A stretch of DNA of 50,859 nt from CBDUMN01 sp965368335. Lineage in GTDB: Bacteria > Pseudomonadota > Alphaproteobacteria > Rhodospirillales > JAPHRK01. Below the pieces are notes generated by a model, which saw nothing but the letters and a program-made list of their open reading frames with translations, did not search any database and was not told the DNA's origin. Both the position numbers and the translations under genes were made by a program. The stretch is from NCBI GenBank assembly GCA_965368335.1, contig CBDUMN010000015.1, positions 1 through 50,859 on the forward strand. The letters run 5' to 3'. Positions 31,462-38,910 of this stretch are shown in pieces; positions within the stretch are counted from its first letter, which is position 1, and each line of letters begins with the position of its first letter.

Positions 31462-32745
31462 TTAAAGCATCAGCGCGATCGGGTCTTCGATCAGGCTCTT
31501 GAGTTCTTTGATGAAGGCCGCACCGACGGAACCGTCGATGCAACGGTGATCCACCGCTAGGGTCAGCGTGACGACGGTGGCGATAGCCAATGCGCCATCC
31601 TTGACCACCGGACGTTGTTCGCCCGCCCCTACAGACAGAATGCCTCCCTGCGGCGGATTGATAATCGAATTGAAGCCTTTAACGCCGAACATCCCGAGAT
31701 TGGATACGGTAAAGGTTCCGCCCTGGTATTCCTCGGGCTTCAGCTTGCCATCCCGCGCCTTTGCAGCCAGTTCCTTCATCTCGTTAGATAAGGTCGCCAA
31801 CCCCTTCGACCCGGCATCCTTGATAATTGGAGTGATCAAGCCGCCCTCAACCGCCACGGCGACCGCCATGTCGACCTGCTTGAACTTGAGAATGGCGTCA
31901 TCGGTAAAGGCCACATTGCAATCGGGCACATGCTTGAGCGCCAGGGCCGCCGCTTTGATGATGAAGTCATTGACCGAAATCTTGTAATTAGCTCCTTCCC
32001 GCCCGTTGAGGTCTTTGCGGAAGGCCAACAACTTATCAATTTCCACATCGACCTGAAGGTTGAAGTGCGGAATATCGCGCGCCGAAGACGTCAGGCGTTT
32101 GGCGATGGTCTTGCGCATGTTGGTGTTGGGCACCGCCTCGTATTCAGGCAGCATGGCGAAGATTGGATCATCCACCGTTATTGCCGGAGCCGAAGCCGCT
32201 TGCGAAGCGCCTGCTGGGGCGGAAGCCTTACCGGCACCGGAAGCCAGAGCCTCCTCGATATCCCGTTTAACGATTCGTCCTTTAGGGCCGGACCCGGTAA
32301 TTTTAGCCAGATCGAGCCCTTCTTGACCGGCCATACGACGCGCCAGGGGGCTGGCGAAGATACGGTTTCCGCCGGTCGATGTCGGTGTGGAAGGCGCCGG
32401 AGTGCTGGCTGGCGCAGGAGACGCGGTCGGCTCTTGTTTTGGCGTTTCAGTCGGCGCAGAAGCGGCTTTTGACCCAATATTTTCAATCGCTGAAGCGTCT
32501 TCGCCCTCTTCCAGCAAAACAGCAATCAGCGAATTGACCGCAACGGCTTCCGTCCCTTCCGGCACAACGATCTTGCCAAGCGTCCCTTCATCGACCGATT
32601 CCACTTCCATGGTCGCTTTATCAGTCTCAATCTCGGCCAATACATCGCCGGATTCTACCGTATCGCCTTCATTTTTAAGCCATTTGGCCAGTTTGCCTTC
32701 CGTCATGGTCGGGGAAAGCGCAGGCATGAGAATTTCAATCGGCAT
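31462..32745 (-). CDS. pdhC: Pyruvate dehydrogenase E2, dihydrolipoyl acetyltransferase
   Basis: Core acetyltransferase of the pyruvate dehydrogenase complex. One lipoyl domain (residues 1-80, lipoylated K43 in ETDKATM), an Ala/Pro linker, a peripheral-subunit-binding domain near 125-165 (SPLARRMAGQEGLDLAKITGSGPKGRI, in part) and the catalytic domain with DHRCIDG. The 427-residue size matches alphaproteobacterial PDH E2 with a single lipoyl domain. Its first 254 bases are nearly the same as those of pdhB. Start ATG 32745 with GGGGGAG 9 nt upstream, 15 nt after pdhB. Confidence 0.97.
   Translation of the reverse strand: MPIEILMPALSPTMTEGKLAKWLKNEGDTVESGDVLAEIETDKATMEVESVDEGTLGKIVVPEGTEAVAVNSLIAVLLEEGEDASAIENIGSKAASAPTETPKQEPTASPAPASTPAPSTPTSTGGNRIFASPLARRMAGQEGLDLAKITGSGPKGRIVKRDIEEALASGAGKASAPAGASQAASAPAITVDDPIFAMLPEYEAVPNTNMRKTIAKRLTSSARDIPHFNLQVDVEIDKLLAFRKDLNGREGANYKISVNDFIIKAAALALKHVPDCNVAFTDDAILKFKQVDMAVAVAVEGGLITPIIKDAGSKGLATLSNEMKELAAKARDGKLKPEEYQGGTFTVSNLGMFGVKGFNSIINPPQGGILSVGAGEQRPVVKDGALAIATVVTLTLAVDHRCIDGSVGAAFIKELKSLIEDPIALML
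32492..32745 (-). repeat. Lipoyl-domain DNA duplicated in pdhB and pdhC (copy in pdhC)
   Basis: These 254 bases match 33884-34137 without any gap; I count about 21 mismatches, six of which fall in the first 18 bases after the start codon. The copy codes for the lipoyl domain, and the preceding TAAGGGGGAG ribosome site and the 15-nt spacing are also shared. Confidence 0.85.
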
Positions 32746-32760
32746 GACGTTCGCTCCCCC

Positions 32761-34137
32761 TTACACGTAAAGCACTTCTTTGGCGGCCTGGACGATCTTG
32801 TCCACATCGGGCAAGGCCAGGACCTCCAAGTTTGCCGCATAAGGCATGGGCACGTCTTCGCCACAAACCCGTTTGACCGGCGCATCCAGATAGTCGAAGG
32901 CCTGCTCCATCATCACCGCAGCAAGCTCGGACCCGATTCCCGCAACAGGCCAGCCTTCTTCCACTGAAACCAGACGATTGGTCTTCATCACCGAAGCGGT
33001 AATCGTCGCCGTATCGAGCGGTCGGAGAGAGCGCAGGTTGATCACCTCGGCGCTAATCCCTTCTTCCGCCAGCTTTTCAGCAGCCTTGAGAACATCGCCG
33101 ACAATCCGGGAATAAGCGGTTAGGGTGACATCCGTTCCCGGACGTTCGATCTTCGCTTTCCCGATGGGGATGACAAAATCATCGCTTTCCGGCACTTCGA
33201 AGCTTTGGCCGTACATGATTTCATTTTCCAGCACGACCACTGGGTTGGGATCACGAATGGCGGCTTTCAACAGGCCTTTGGCGTCTTCGCCCGACCAGGG
33301 AGAAACCACCTTGAGGCCCGGCACATGCGCATACCAGGAGGCGTAACACTGAGAATGCTGGGCCGCCACGCGAGCCGCCGCACCGTTACATCCCCGAAAC
33401 ACGATGGGACTATTAATCATGCCGCCCGACATATAGAGAGTCTTGGCTGCCGAGTTGATAATATGATCAACCGCCTGCATGGCGAAGTTGAAGGTCATGA
33501 ATTCGACGATAGGCTTAAGGCCCATATAGGAGGCCCCAACGCCAATACCGGTAAAGCCGATTTCGGTAATCGGCGTATCGATGACCCGCTTGCTGGAAAA
33601 TTCTTCAAGCAACCCCTGGCTGACCTTGTAGGCCCCCTGGTATTCGGCCACTTCTTCCCCCATCAGGAAGACATCTTCATCGCGCCGCATTTCTTCAGCC
33701 ATAGCGTCGCGCAGGGCTTCACGCACGGTCTGAGTAATCCGCGGCCCATCGTATTCGGGTTCGGGGAGAGGCTCGGCAGCCGCCGGAGAGGCGGCGACCG
33801 GTTCGGCCGGTTTTGTCGCAGCGACGTCCTGCGATGGTTGGGCTGGTGCGGCGGTCGGAGCCGTTTCAGCCCCTTCAAGCGCCGAAGCGTCTTCACCTTC
33901 TTCCAGCAAAACGGCAATCAGCGAATTGACCGCAACGGCATCGGTGCCTTCCGGCACAACGATCTTGCCAAGCGTCCCTTCATCGACCGATTCCACTTCC
34001 ATGGTCGCTTTATCGGTCTCAATCTCAGCCAATACGTCACCGGATTCTACCATATCGCCTTCGTTTTTAAGCCATTTAGCCAGCTTGCCTTCCGTCATGG
34101 TCGGGGAAAGCGCGGGCATCAAAACTTGAATGGTCAT
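32761..34137 (-). CDS. pdhB: Pyruvate dehydrogenase E1 beta subunit with N-terminal lipoyl domain
   Basis: Beta subunit of the thiamine-diphosphate-dependent pyruvate decarboxylase E1. Unlike E1-beta of most other bacteria it starts with a lipoyl domain (K43 in ETDKATM) and a Pro/Ala linker (about 85-120), and then has the transketolase-type domain with REALRDAMAEEMRRDEDVFLMGE (in part), the cofactor-activating glutamate region, and DAPVKRVCGEDVPMPYA near the end. This E1-beta lipoyl fusion is known from several alphaproteobacteria. Length 458. Start ATG 34137 with GGGGGAG 8 nt upstream, 15 nt after pdhA. Confidence 0.97.
   Translation of the reverse strand: MTIQVLMPALSPTMTEGKLAKWLKNEGDMVESGDVLAEIETDKATMEVESVDEGTLGKIVVPEGTDAVAVNSLIAVLLEEGEDASALEGAETAPTAAPAQPSQDVAATKPAEPVAASPAAAEPLPEPEYDGPRITQTVREALRDAMAEEMRRDEDVFLMGEEVAEYQGAYKVSQGLLEEFSSKRVIDTPITEIGFTGIGVGASYMGLKPIVEFMTFNFAMQAVDHIINSAAKTLYMSGGMINSPIVFRGCNGAAARVAAQHSQCYASWYAHVPGLKVVSPWSGEDAKGLLKAAIRDPNPVVVLENEIMYGQSFEVPESDDFVIPIGKAKIERPGTDVTLTAYSRIVGDVLKAAEKLAEEGISAEVINLRSLRPLDTATITASVMKTNRLVSVEEGWPVAGIGSELAAVMMEQAFDYLDAPVKRVCGEDVPMPYAANLEVLALPDVDKIVQAAKEVLYV
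33884..34137 (-). repeat. Lipoyl-domain DNA duplicated in pdhB and pdhC (copy in pdhB)
   Basis: Partner of 32492-32745, same length and about 92% identical by hand count. Most mismatches are at third codon positions. Confidence 0.85.
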
Positions 34138-34152
34138 GAGTTTTTCTCCCCC

Positions 34153-35169
34153 TTACGCTTCGGCCACGATGTCTGTATAGAGCTCGGAAACGTTGGGTTC
34201 CGGACTTTCCTGGGCAAAGCGCGCCGCCTCGGCGACCACGGCCTTCACCTCTTTGTCGATTTCCTTGAGTTCCGCTTCATCGAGAACTTTTTCTTCGACG
34301 AGGCGCATCTTGATGAAATCGATGGGATCACTCTCGGAGCGGATTTTCTGCACCTCTTCCTTAGAGCGATATTTGGCCGGATCGGACATGGAGTGACCGC
34401 GGTAGCGATAGGTTTTCATCTCCAGGATCATCGGACCTTTCCCTGAACGGCAATGCTCATTGGCTTTCAGGCCCGCTTCCTTAACCTCGGTAACGTCCAT
34501 ACCGTTGACCTGAATGCCGGGAATACCGTGGGCCGCGCCCCGGTTGGCCAGTTCGACCGTGGCTGAAGCACGCTCGATGGAGGTCCCCATGCCGTATTTA
34601 TTGTTTTCAACGACGAAAACCACCGGCAGCTTCCAAAGAGCGGCCATATTGAAGGCTTCGTAAACCTGACCTTGGTTGACGGCCCCATCACCGAAATAGG
34701 TACAGCAAACACCGTTGTCGCCTTTGTATTTATGGGCGAAGGCTAAGCCCGCTCCCAACGGCACCTGTGCGCCGACAATCCCATGGCCGCCGTAAAAACC
34801 GCAGTCTTTGCTGAACATGTGCATGGAGCCGCCCTTGCCTTTGGAATAGCCGCCTTCCCGGCCGGTCAATTCGGCCATAACGCCTTTGGGGTCCATCCCG
34901 TAAGCCAGCATATGCCCATGATCACGGTAACTGGTGATCACCGTATCCTGCTCCTCGGCCGCCGCCTTCATGCCAACGATCACCGCCTCTTGGCCGATAT
35001 ATAGGTGACAGAAGCCGCCAATCAGCCCCATGCCGTAGAGCTGGCCGGCCTTTTCTTCAAAACGCCGGATCATCAGCATATCGCGGTAAAACTGGATCAA
35101 TTCGCCGGAATCGACGGCTTTCTTCTTACGCGCCGGACGGCGAGGCTTGCTAGCAGGCTGTTTGGACAT
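34153..35169 (-). CDS. pdhA: Pyruvate dehydrogenase E1 alpha subunit
   Basis: Alpha subunit of E1, carrying the thiamine-diphosphate motif GDGAVNQGQVYEAFNMAALW to VENN, at about residues 180-210. The N-terminal segment after a basic Ala/Lys/Pro leader has FYRDMLMIRRFEEKAGQLYGMG, and the loop RGHSMSDPAKYR holds the serine region used for inter-subunit channelling. 338 residues, normal. First gene of the operon, start ATG 35169 with GGAGGGGAT upstream; a pair of 11-bp direct repeats precedes it. Confidence 0.97.
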   Translation of the reverse strand: MSKQPASKPRRPARKKKAVDSGELIQFYRDMLMIRRFEEKAGQLYGMGLIGGFCHLYIGQEAVIVGMKAAAEEQDTVITSYRDHGHMLAYGMDPKGVMAELTGREGGYSKGKGGSMHMFSKDCGFYGGHGIVGAQVPLGAGLAFAHKYKGDNGVCCTYFGDGAVNQGQVYEAFNMAALWKLPVVFVVENNKYGMGTSIERASATVELANRGAAHGIPGIQVNGMDVTEVKEAGLKANEHCRSGKGPMILEMKTYRYRGHSMSDPAKYRSKEEVQKIRSESDPIDFIKMRLVEEKVLDEAELKEIDKEVKAVVAEAARFAQESPEPNVSELYTDIVAEA

Positions 35170-35186
35170 ATCCCCTCCATGTCACC

Positions 35187-35210
35187 TGTTTATGCATTTT
35201 GTTTATGCAT
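35187..35210 (-). promoter_or_regulatory. Direct repeat upstream of pdhA, candidate operator
   Basis: TGTTTATGCAT occurs twice (35187-35197 and 35200-35210), 13 bp apart, immediately upstream of the pdhA ribosome site (ATGCATAAACA in gene orientation). Spacing of just over one helical turn on the same DNA face suggests a regulator-binding site. Binding protein unknown. Confidence 0.45.
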
Positions 35211-35750
35211 CCCTGTTCCCCAAGGTCACGCAACTGCCCTAGCGTTCTTGGGAAGCAGCTATACATGTACCGCCGCAAAAAACCAAAAACAAGACATTTT
35301 AAAAATGTGTAATACCATGTTTTATATAGCTTTTTGCTTATTTAACTTATTTTCAGTTATTTTATATTTTGAAATTTCAAATAGACCAAAAAGAAATTTC
35401 AAAAGTTACCCAATACATAGGAAGCCTTGACAAAAATTTCTTCAAATTTTTTTGGTATTTTCGCAGAAAATTGGCGCGTAAAAACCTCGCTGCAAACTTC
35501 GGCGTCCAACCATTGCGTCCTTTTTGTTACGCAAACAAGTCTTTAAATTAACTTATTTAAGTATAATTATTTCTAATTAGCCCTGTCCAAGCGCATCCAA
35601 AACACTCCCCACCGTTCAGCATGAGGGCGGACCAGAGATATCTGTAGGGTTTGGAATGTAAGGAATTGAGGCTGGATTACTTGAGCAGCTTAAGAGTGCG
35701 ATCAGACCAGTCCACGCATTTCCGGCGCGGCCTAGTCCTTCAGCTGAATC
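35211..35750. other. AT-rich intergenic region between pdhA and ftsB
   Basis: About 540 bases without a credible gene. From 35275 to 35580 the sequence is far richer in A and T than the rest of the window. The palindrome GAAATTTC occurs at 35371-35378 and 35393-35400, each followed by AAA, with a spacing of 22 bp (two helical turns), and AAATTT also appears at 35435 and 35444. The pdhA promoter should be in the left part. A 60-codon open frame at 35369-35551 lacks an ATG and a ribosome site. An sRNA or a binding region for a nucleoid protein is possible but not recognised. Confidence 0.4.
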
Positions 35751-36059
35751 TTAGTCGAGAATGGTCAGCTCGTCATAGCGGCCAAAATTCAGCATAATGC
35801 GGGCTCGCTCCTCCAGCATATCAGGGTCCAATTGGTCCGGACGCAAAAGAGAAACTCTGTTTTCCCAGAGCTCCCGCTCGGCCTCAATGGCTGTTTCGGA
35901 GGTTTCGGCCTGAGCAATCTGTTTCGTCAAGCTGACATAGGCAAGCAGCCCCCTATCGCCCTGAACGACATGAAAGGCGAAATAGGCCACAATCAGAACG
36001 CCCAACAGCGGTCCTATCGTTGATCGTACGCGCTCCCATATATCTTCTAATAGCTCCAT
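35751..36059 (-). CDS. ftsB: Septum formation initiator FtsB/DivIC
   Basis: Small bitopic divisome protein linking FtsL and FtsQ. The 102-residue protein has a short cytoplasmic end, one membrane segment at about 15-33 (IGPLLGVLIVAYFAFHVVQG in part), and then the GDRGLLAY junction and a coiled coil (Glu/Ala/Leu-rich), ending with MLEERARIMLNFGRYDELTIL (in part), typical of alphaproteobacterial FtsB next to eno and pdhA. The ATG at 36059 fits the family N-terminus; a frame extension to TTG 36107 is possible. Read from the region after the eno terminator. Confidence 0.9.
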   Translation of the reverse strand: MELLEDIWERVRSTIGPLLGVLIVAYFAFHVVQGDRGLLAYVSLTKQIAQAETSETAIEAERELWENRVSLLRPDQLDPDMLEERARIMLNFGRYDELTILD

Positions 36060-36212
36060 AGAAGAGAGAGAATCACGCCCGATTCGCTCTGTCAAATCCA
36101 AAAACAAGCCGATTCGGAATCGATATTTGAAAAAAGAGTCCTAAACGATTCAAATGCTTAGAAAATCCCCATTGACTCATGGAAAGTTTTTTTAGCTCAC
36201 TTTCTTAAAGGC

Positions 36213-36249
36213 AAAAAACCCCGCGCCTTGGAAAAGGCGCGGGGTTTTT
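36213..36249 (-). terminator. Rho-independent terminator of eno
   Basis: A long perfect hairpin AACCCCGCGCCTT / AAGGCGCGGGGTT (within 36213-36249) with a four-base loop, flanked by A and T tracts; on the - strand six T follow. It ends the pyrG-kdsA-unknown-eno transcript 16 nt after the eno stop and separates it from ftsB. It could function in both directions. Confidence 0.88.
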
Positions 36250-36264
36250 CTTAAAGTGTAAATA

Positions 36265-37539
36265 TTAGCGCAGGATTGTCCGGCCCGCATAAGCCGCCGT
36301 GCTATCCAACTCTTCTTCAATACGGATCAACTGGTTGTACTTCGCCAATCGGTCGGAGCGCGATAGCGACCCGGTCTTAATCTGCCCGGCATTGGTCGCT
36401 ACGGCGATATCGGCAATAGTCGCATCCTCAGTCTCACCGGAACGGTGGGAAATTACAGCCGTGTAGTTGGCCTTATGGGCCATCTCGATGGCCTCAAGGG
36501 TTTCGGACAACGTTCCAATTTGGTTGACCTTGACGAGGATCGAATTGGCGACGCCTTGATCGATACCGTCGGCCAAACGCTTTGGATTGGTGACAAACAA
36601 ATCGTCGCCAACCAACTGAACCTTGCCGCCAATTTCATCGGTCAGCACCTTCCAACCATCCCAGTCGTCTTCGGCCATGCCATCTTCAATGGAGAGGATT
36701 GGATACTTAGCGACCAGATCAGCCAAATATTTGGCGTTGCCAGCGGCATCCAAGGTTTTGCCCTCACCTTCCAAGACATACTTTCCGTCCTTGAAGTATT
36801 CGGAAGAAGCGCAATCAAGCGCCAACATCACATCGTCGCCCGGCTTGTAACCGGCGGCTTCAATGGCCTTCATGATATAGCTCAACGCATCGTCGGCGCT
36901 TTTCACGGCAGGAGCGAAACCGCCTTCATCGCCGACATTGGTATTGAGGCCCGCATCGCTGAGGCCCTTTTTCAATGCATGAAACACCTCGGCCCCCATA
37001 CGGATGGAATCCGCACAGGTCGGCGCGCCGACGGGCATGATCATAAATTCCTGAATATCCACCGGATTGTCAGCATGTGCGCCACCGTTAATGATGTTCA
37101 TCATCGGCACCGGCAAAGTGTGGGCGAAAGCACCGCCAACATAGCGGTAGAGAGGCAGCCCTGCGTCTTCAGCCGCCGCTTTGGCGACCGCCAAGCTCAC
37201 ACCGAGAATGGCGTTAGCGCCAAGACGAGACTTATTGGCCGTGCCGTCGAGATCAAGCATGATCTGATCGATCATCAACTGATCTTCGGCATCGAGCCCG
37301 ACCAGAGCTTCGAAAATTTCCGAATTAACCGCTTCAACGGCCTTGAGTACGCCCTTACCGAGATAACGCCCCTTATCCCCATCGCGCAGCTCAACAGCTT
37401 CATGAACGCCGGTCGATGCACCCGAAGGCACGGCTGCGCGGCCAAAAGCGCCGCTTTCCAGTATAACATCGACCTCAACGGTCGGATTGCCACGGGAATC
37501 AATGATTTCACGTCCGTGAATATCGATGATCTCGGTCAT
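36265..37539 (-). CDS. eno: Enolase
   Basis: Interconverts 2-phosphoglycerate and phosphoenolpyruvate; also a possible degradosome partner. 424 residues with the metal ligands in ALDCASSEY and SIEDGMAEDDW, GDDLFVTN, the catalytic lysine region ILVKVNQIGTLSET and the signature SHRSGETEDATIADIAVA (in part). Start ATG 37539, 18 nt after the secreted unknown's stop. kdsA-eno pairing is typical and links PEP use and supply. Confidence 0.97.
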   Translation of the reverse strand: MTEIIDIHGREIIDSRGNPTVEVDVILESGAFGRAAVPSGASTGVHEAVELRDGDKGRYLGKGVLKAVEAVNSEIFEALVGLDAEDQLMIDQIMLDLDGTANKSRLGANAILGVSLAVAKAAAEDAGLPLYRYVGGAFAHTLPVPMMNIINGGAHADNPVDIQEFMIMPVGAPTCADSIRMGAEVFHALKKGLSDAGLNTNVGDEGGFAPAVKSADDALSYIMKAIEAAGYKPGDDVMLALDCASSEYFKDGKYVLEGEGKTLDAAGNAKYLADLVAKYPILSIEDGMAEDDWDGWKVLTDEIGGKVQLVGDDLFVTNPKRLADGIDQGVANSILVKVNQIGTLSETLEAIEMAHKANYTAVISHRSGETEDATIADIAVATNAGQIKTGSLSRSDRLAKYNQLIRIEEELDSTAAYAGRTILR

Positions 37540-37557
37540 TTTTCGGGTTTCCTTTAG

Positions 37558-38043
37558 TTACCTAATCGGAGGCATGAGTTTACGAACTGTTTCTTCAGGC
37601 AGGCCGGAAATATCGGCAAGCTCTTTCAATTGCTCTTTGACGGTCGCCTTAACATCCTTCAAGCGCTCAGTGTCGATTTCGCCGACGGCATTTTTGATCG
37701 TATCGGAAAATTTGGTGTCGAGCGTCGCTTCCAATGCCGCAACCAAGGCATCCCGATTGATAAACGGTTGGGTTATGGGCAATTCAACGGGGATAGCTTT
37801 GAGAACGACACCATCGCTAACATCCAAAGCTTTCGCCAGTCTATAGATAAAAGAGCGGCGCGCAGTAAACAGCCGCCTTTCTATATCTTTGGCTACATAA
37901 ATAAACCGGCTTTTTTGGGCCGCATCGAGAGGCTCGCCCCGCGCGACCTCCATACGAAACAGCACCCCTTCCATCAAAGGGCTAGCAACTGCCGGAAATG
38001 ATGTCAGCAGTAGAAGAAACAGAAAAGCCGCCGCTGAGCGCAT
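37558..38043 (-). CDS. Secreted protein of unknown function
   Basis: A 161-residue protein with a clear signal peptide (MRSAAAFLFLLLLTSFPAVA, cleavage after the AxA-like AVA). The mature part is hydrophilic, mostly helical and without cysteines; it contains a run of basic residues (IERRLFTARRSFIYRLAK) and ends with GLPEETVRKLMPPIR. I do not recognise the family. The ATG shares one base with the kdsA stop (TGATG), so it depends on kdsA translation. It is inserted between kdsA and eno, two genes commonly adjacent. It may have a periplasmic or envelope role linked to LPS synthesis by location only. Confidence 0.82.
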   Translation of the reverse strand: MRSAAAFLFLLLLTSFPAVASPLMEGVLFRMEVARGEPLDAAQKSRFIYVAKDIERRLFTARRSFIYRLAKALDVSDGVVLKAIPVELPITQPFINRDALVAALEATLDTKFSDTIKNAVGEIDTERLKDVKATVKEQLKELADISGLPEETVRKLMPPIR

Positions 38044-38900
38044 CACTTACCCGGCTTCCCAATCTGAACGGGGCGCTCTTTCGCCAACCGGTCAAACTGA
38101 TTCAAATCATCAAGAACACCCCCCAAGTCTTTGAGAGGAATCATATTCGGCCCATCGCTTAAGGCGCGATCAGGCTCTTCATGGGTCTCAATAAATACCG
38201 CAGCCACACCAATCGAAACAGCGGCACGAGCCAAAACGGGAGCAAACTCGCGCTGTCCGCCCGATGTGCCTCCCTGCCCCCCCGGCTGCTGAACCGAATG
38301 GGTCGCATCGTAAACCACAGGGCAGCCGGTCTGGGCTAAAATCGGTAGAGAACGCATATCGGAAACCAGCGTGTTGTAACCGAAACTGGCCCCCCGCTCA
38401 CAGACCATCACATTGCTATTGCCCGCTTCATCAAGTTTGCGCACTACGTTTGCCATGTCCCAAGGGGCGAGAAACTGGCCTTTCTTGACATTGACGACCT
38501 TGCCGGTCTTGGCCGCAGCCACCAGCAAATCGGTCTGACGACAGAGAAAAGCCGGTATTTGCAGGACATCGGCCACTTCGCCAACCACCAAACACTGCTC
38601 TTCGGTATGAACATCGGTCACTACCGGAATGCCCAGCTTTTCTTTGATTTCAGCAAAAATCGGCAAGGCTGTTTCCATGCCGATGCCGCGTGGGCTGTTG
38701 ATGCTGGTGCGGTTGGCCTTATCGAACGAAGACTTATAGATCAGCCCCATGCCCCGGACTTCGGTCATTTCCTTCAGCGCCTGCGCCGTCTCCAAGGCAT
38801 GCTCACGGCTTTCCATAGCGCAGGGACCGGCTAACAAGGCCAGCGGCAAATCGTTGCCGACCTTTATATTGCCGATGGAAATGTGCCGAATATCGGCCAT
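38043..38900 (-). CDS. kdsA: 3-deoxy-8-phosphooctulonate synthase
   Basis: Condenses phosphoenolpyruvate with arabinose 5-phosphate to give KDO 8-phosphate for the LPS inner core. 285 residues with LLAGPCAMESREHAL, YKSSFDKANRTS, the VTDVHTEEQC block and GCPVVYDATHSVQQPGG (in part). The Cys and His in the last blocks could be metal ligands, although a cysteine at the class II position cannot be confirmed by eye. Start ATG 38900, 10 nt after pyrG. Confidence 0.97.
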   Translation of the reverse strand: MADIRHISIGNIKVGNDLPLALLAGPCAMESREHALETAQALKEMTEVRGMGLIYKSSFDKANRTSINSPRGIGMETALPIFAEIKEKLGIPVVTDVHTEEQCLVVGEVADVLQIPAFLCRQTDLLVAAAKTGKVVNVKKGQFLAPWDMANVVRKLDEAGNSNVMVCERGASFGYNTLVSDMRSLPILAQTGCPVVYDATHSVQQPGGQGGTSGGQREFAPVLARAAVSIGVAAVFIETHEEPDRALSDGPNMIPLKDLGGVLDDLNQFDRLAKERPVQIGKPGK

Positions 38901-38910
38901 AAATCTTCTC

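Noticed and set aside
32492..34137. CRISPR array or insertion sequence as cause of the repeated DNA
   Set aside because: The repeat is coding lipoyl-domain sequence in two homologous positions; no short regular repeats or transposase genes are found in the window.
33205..34446. 413-codon open frame on the + strand opposite pdhB and pdhA
   Set aside because: Shadow of the pyruvate dehydrogenase genes; rich in His, Phe and Arg as expected of an antisense frame.
35369..35551. 60-codon open frame in the AT-rich gap
   Set aside because: Starts at TTG with no ribosome site, composition fits random AT-rich DNA.
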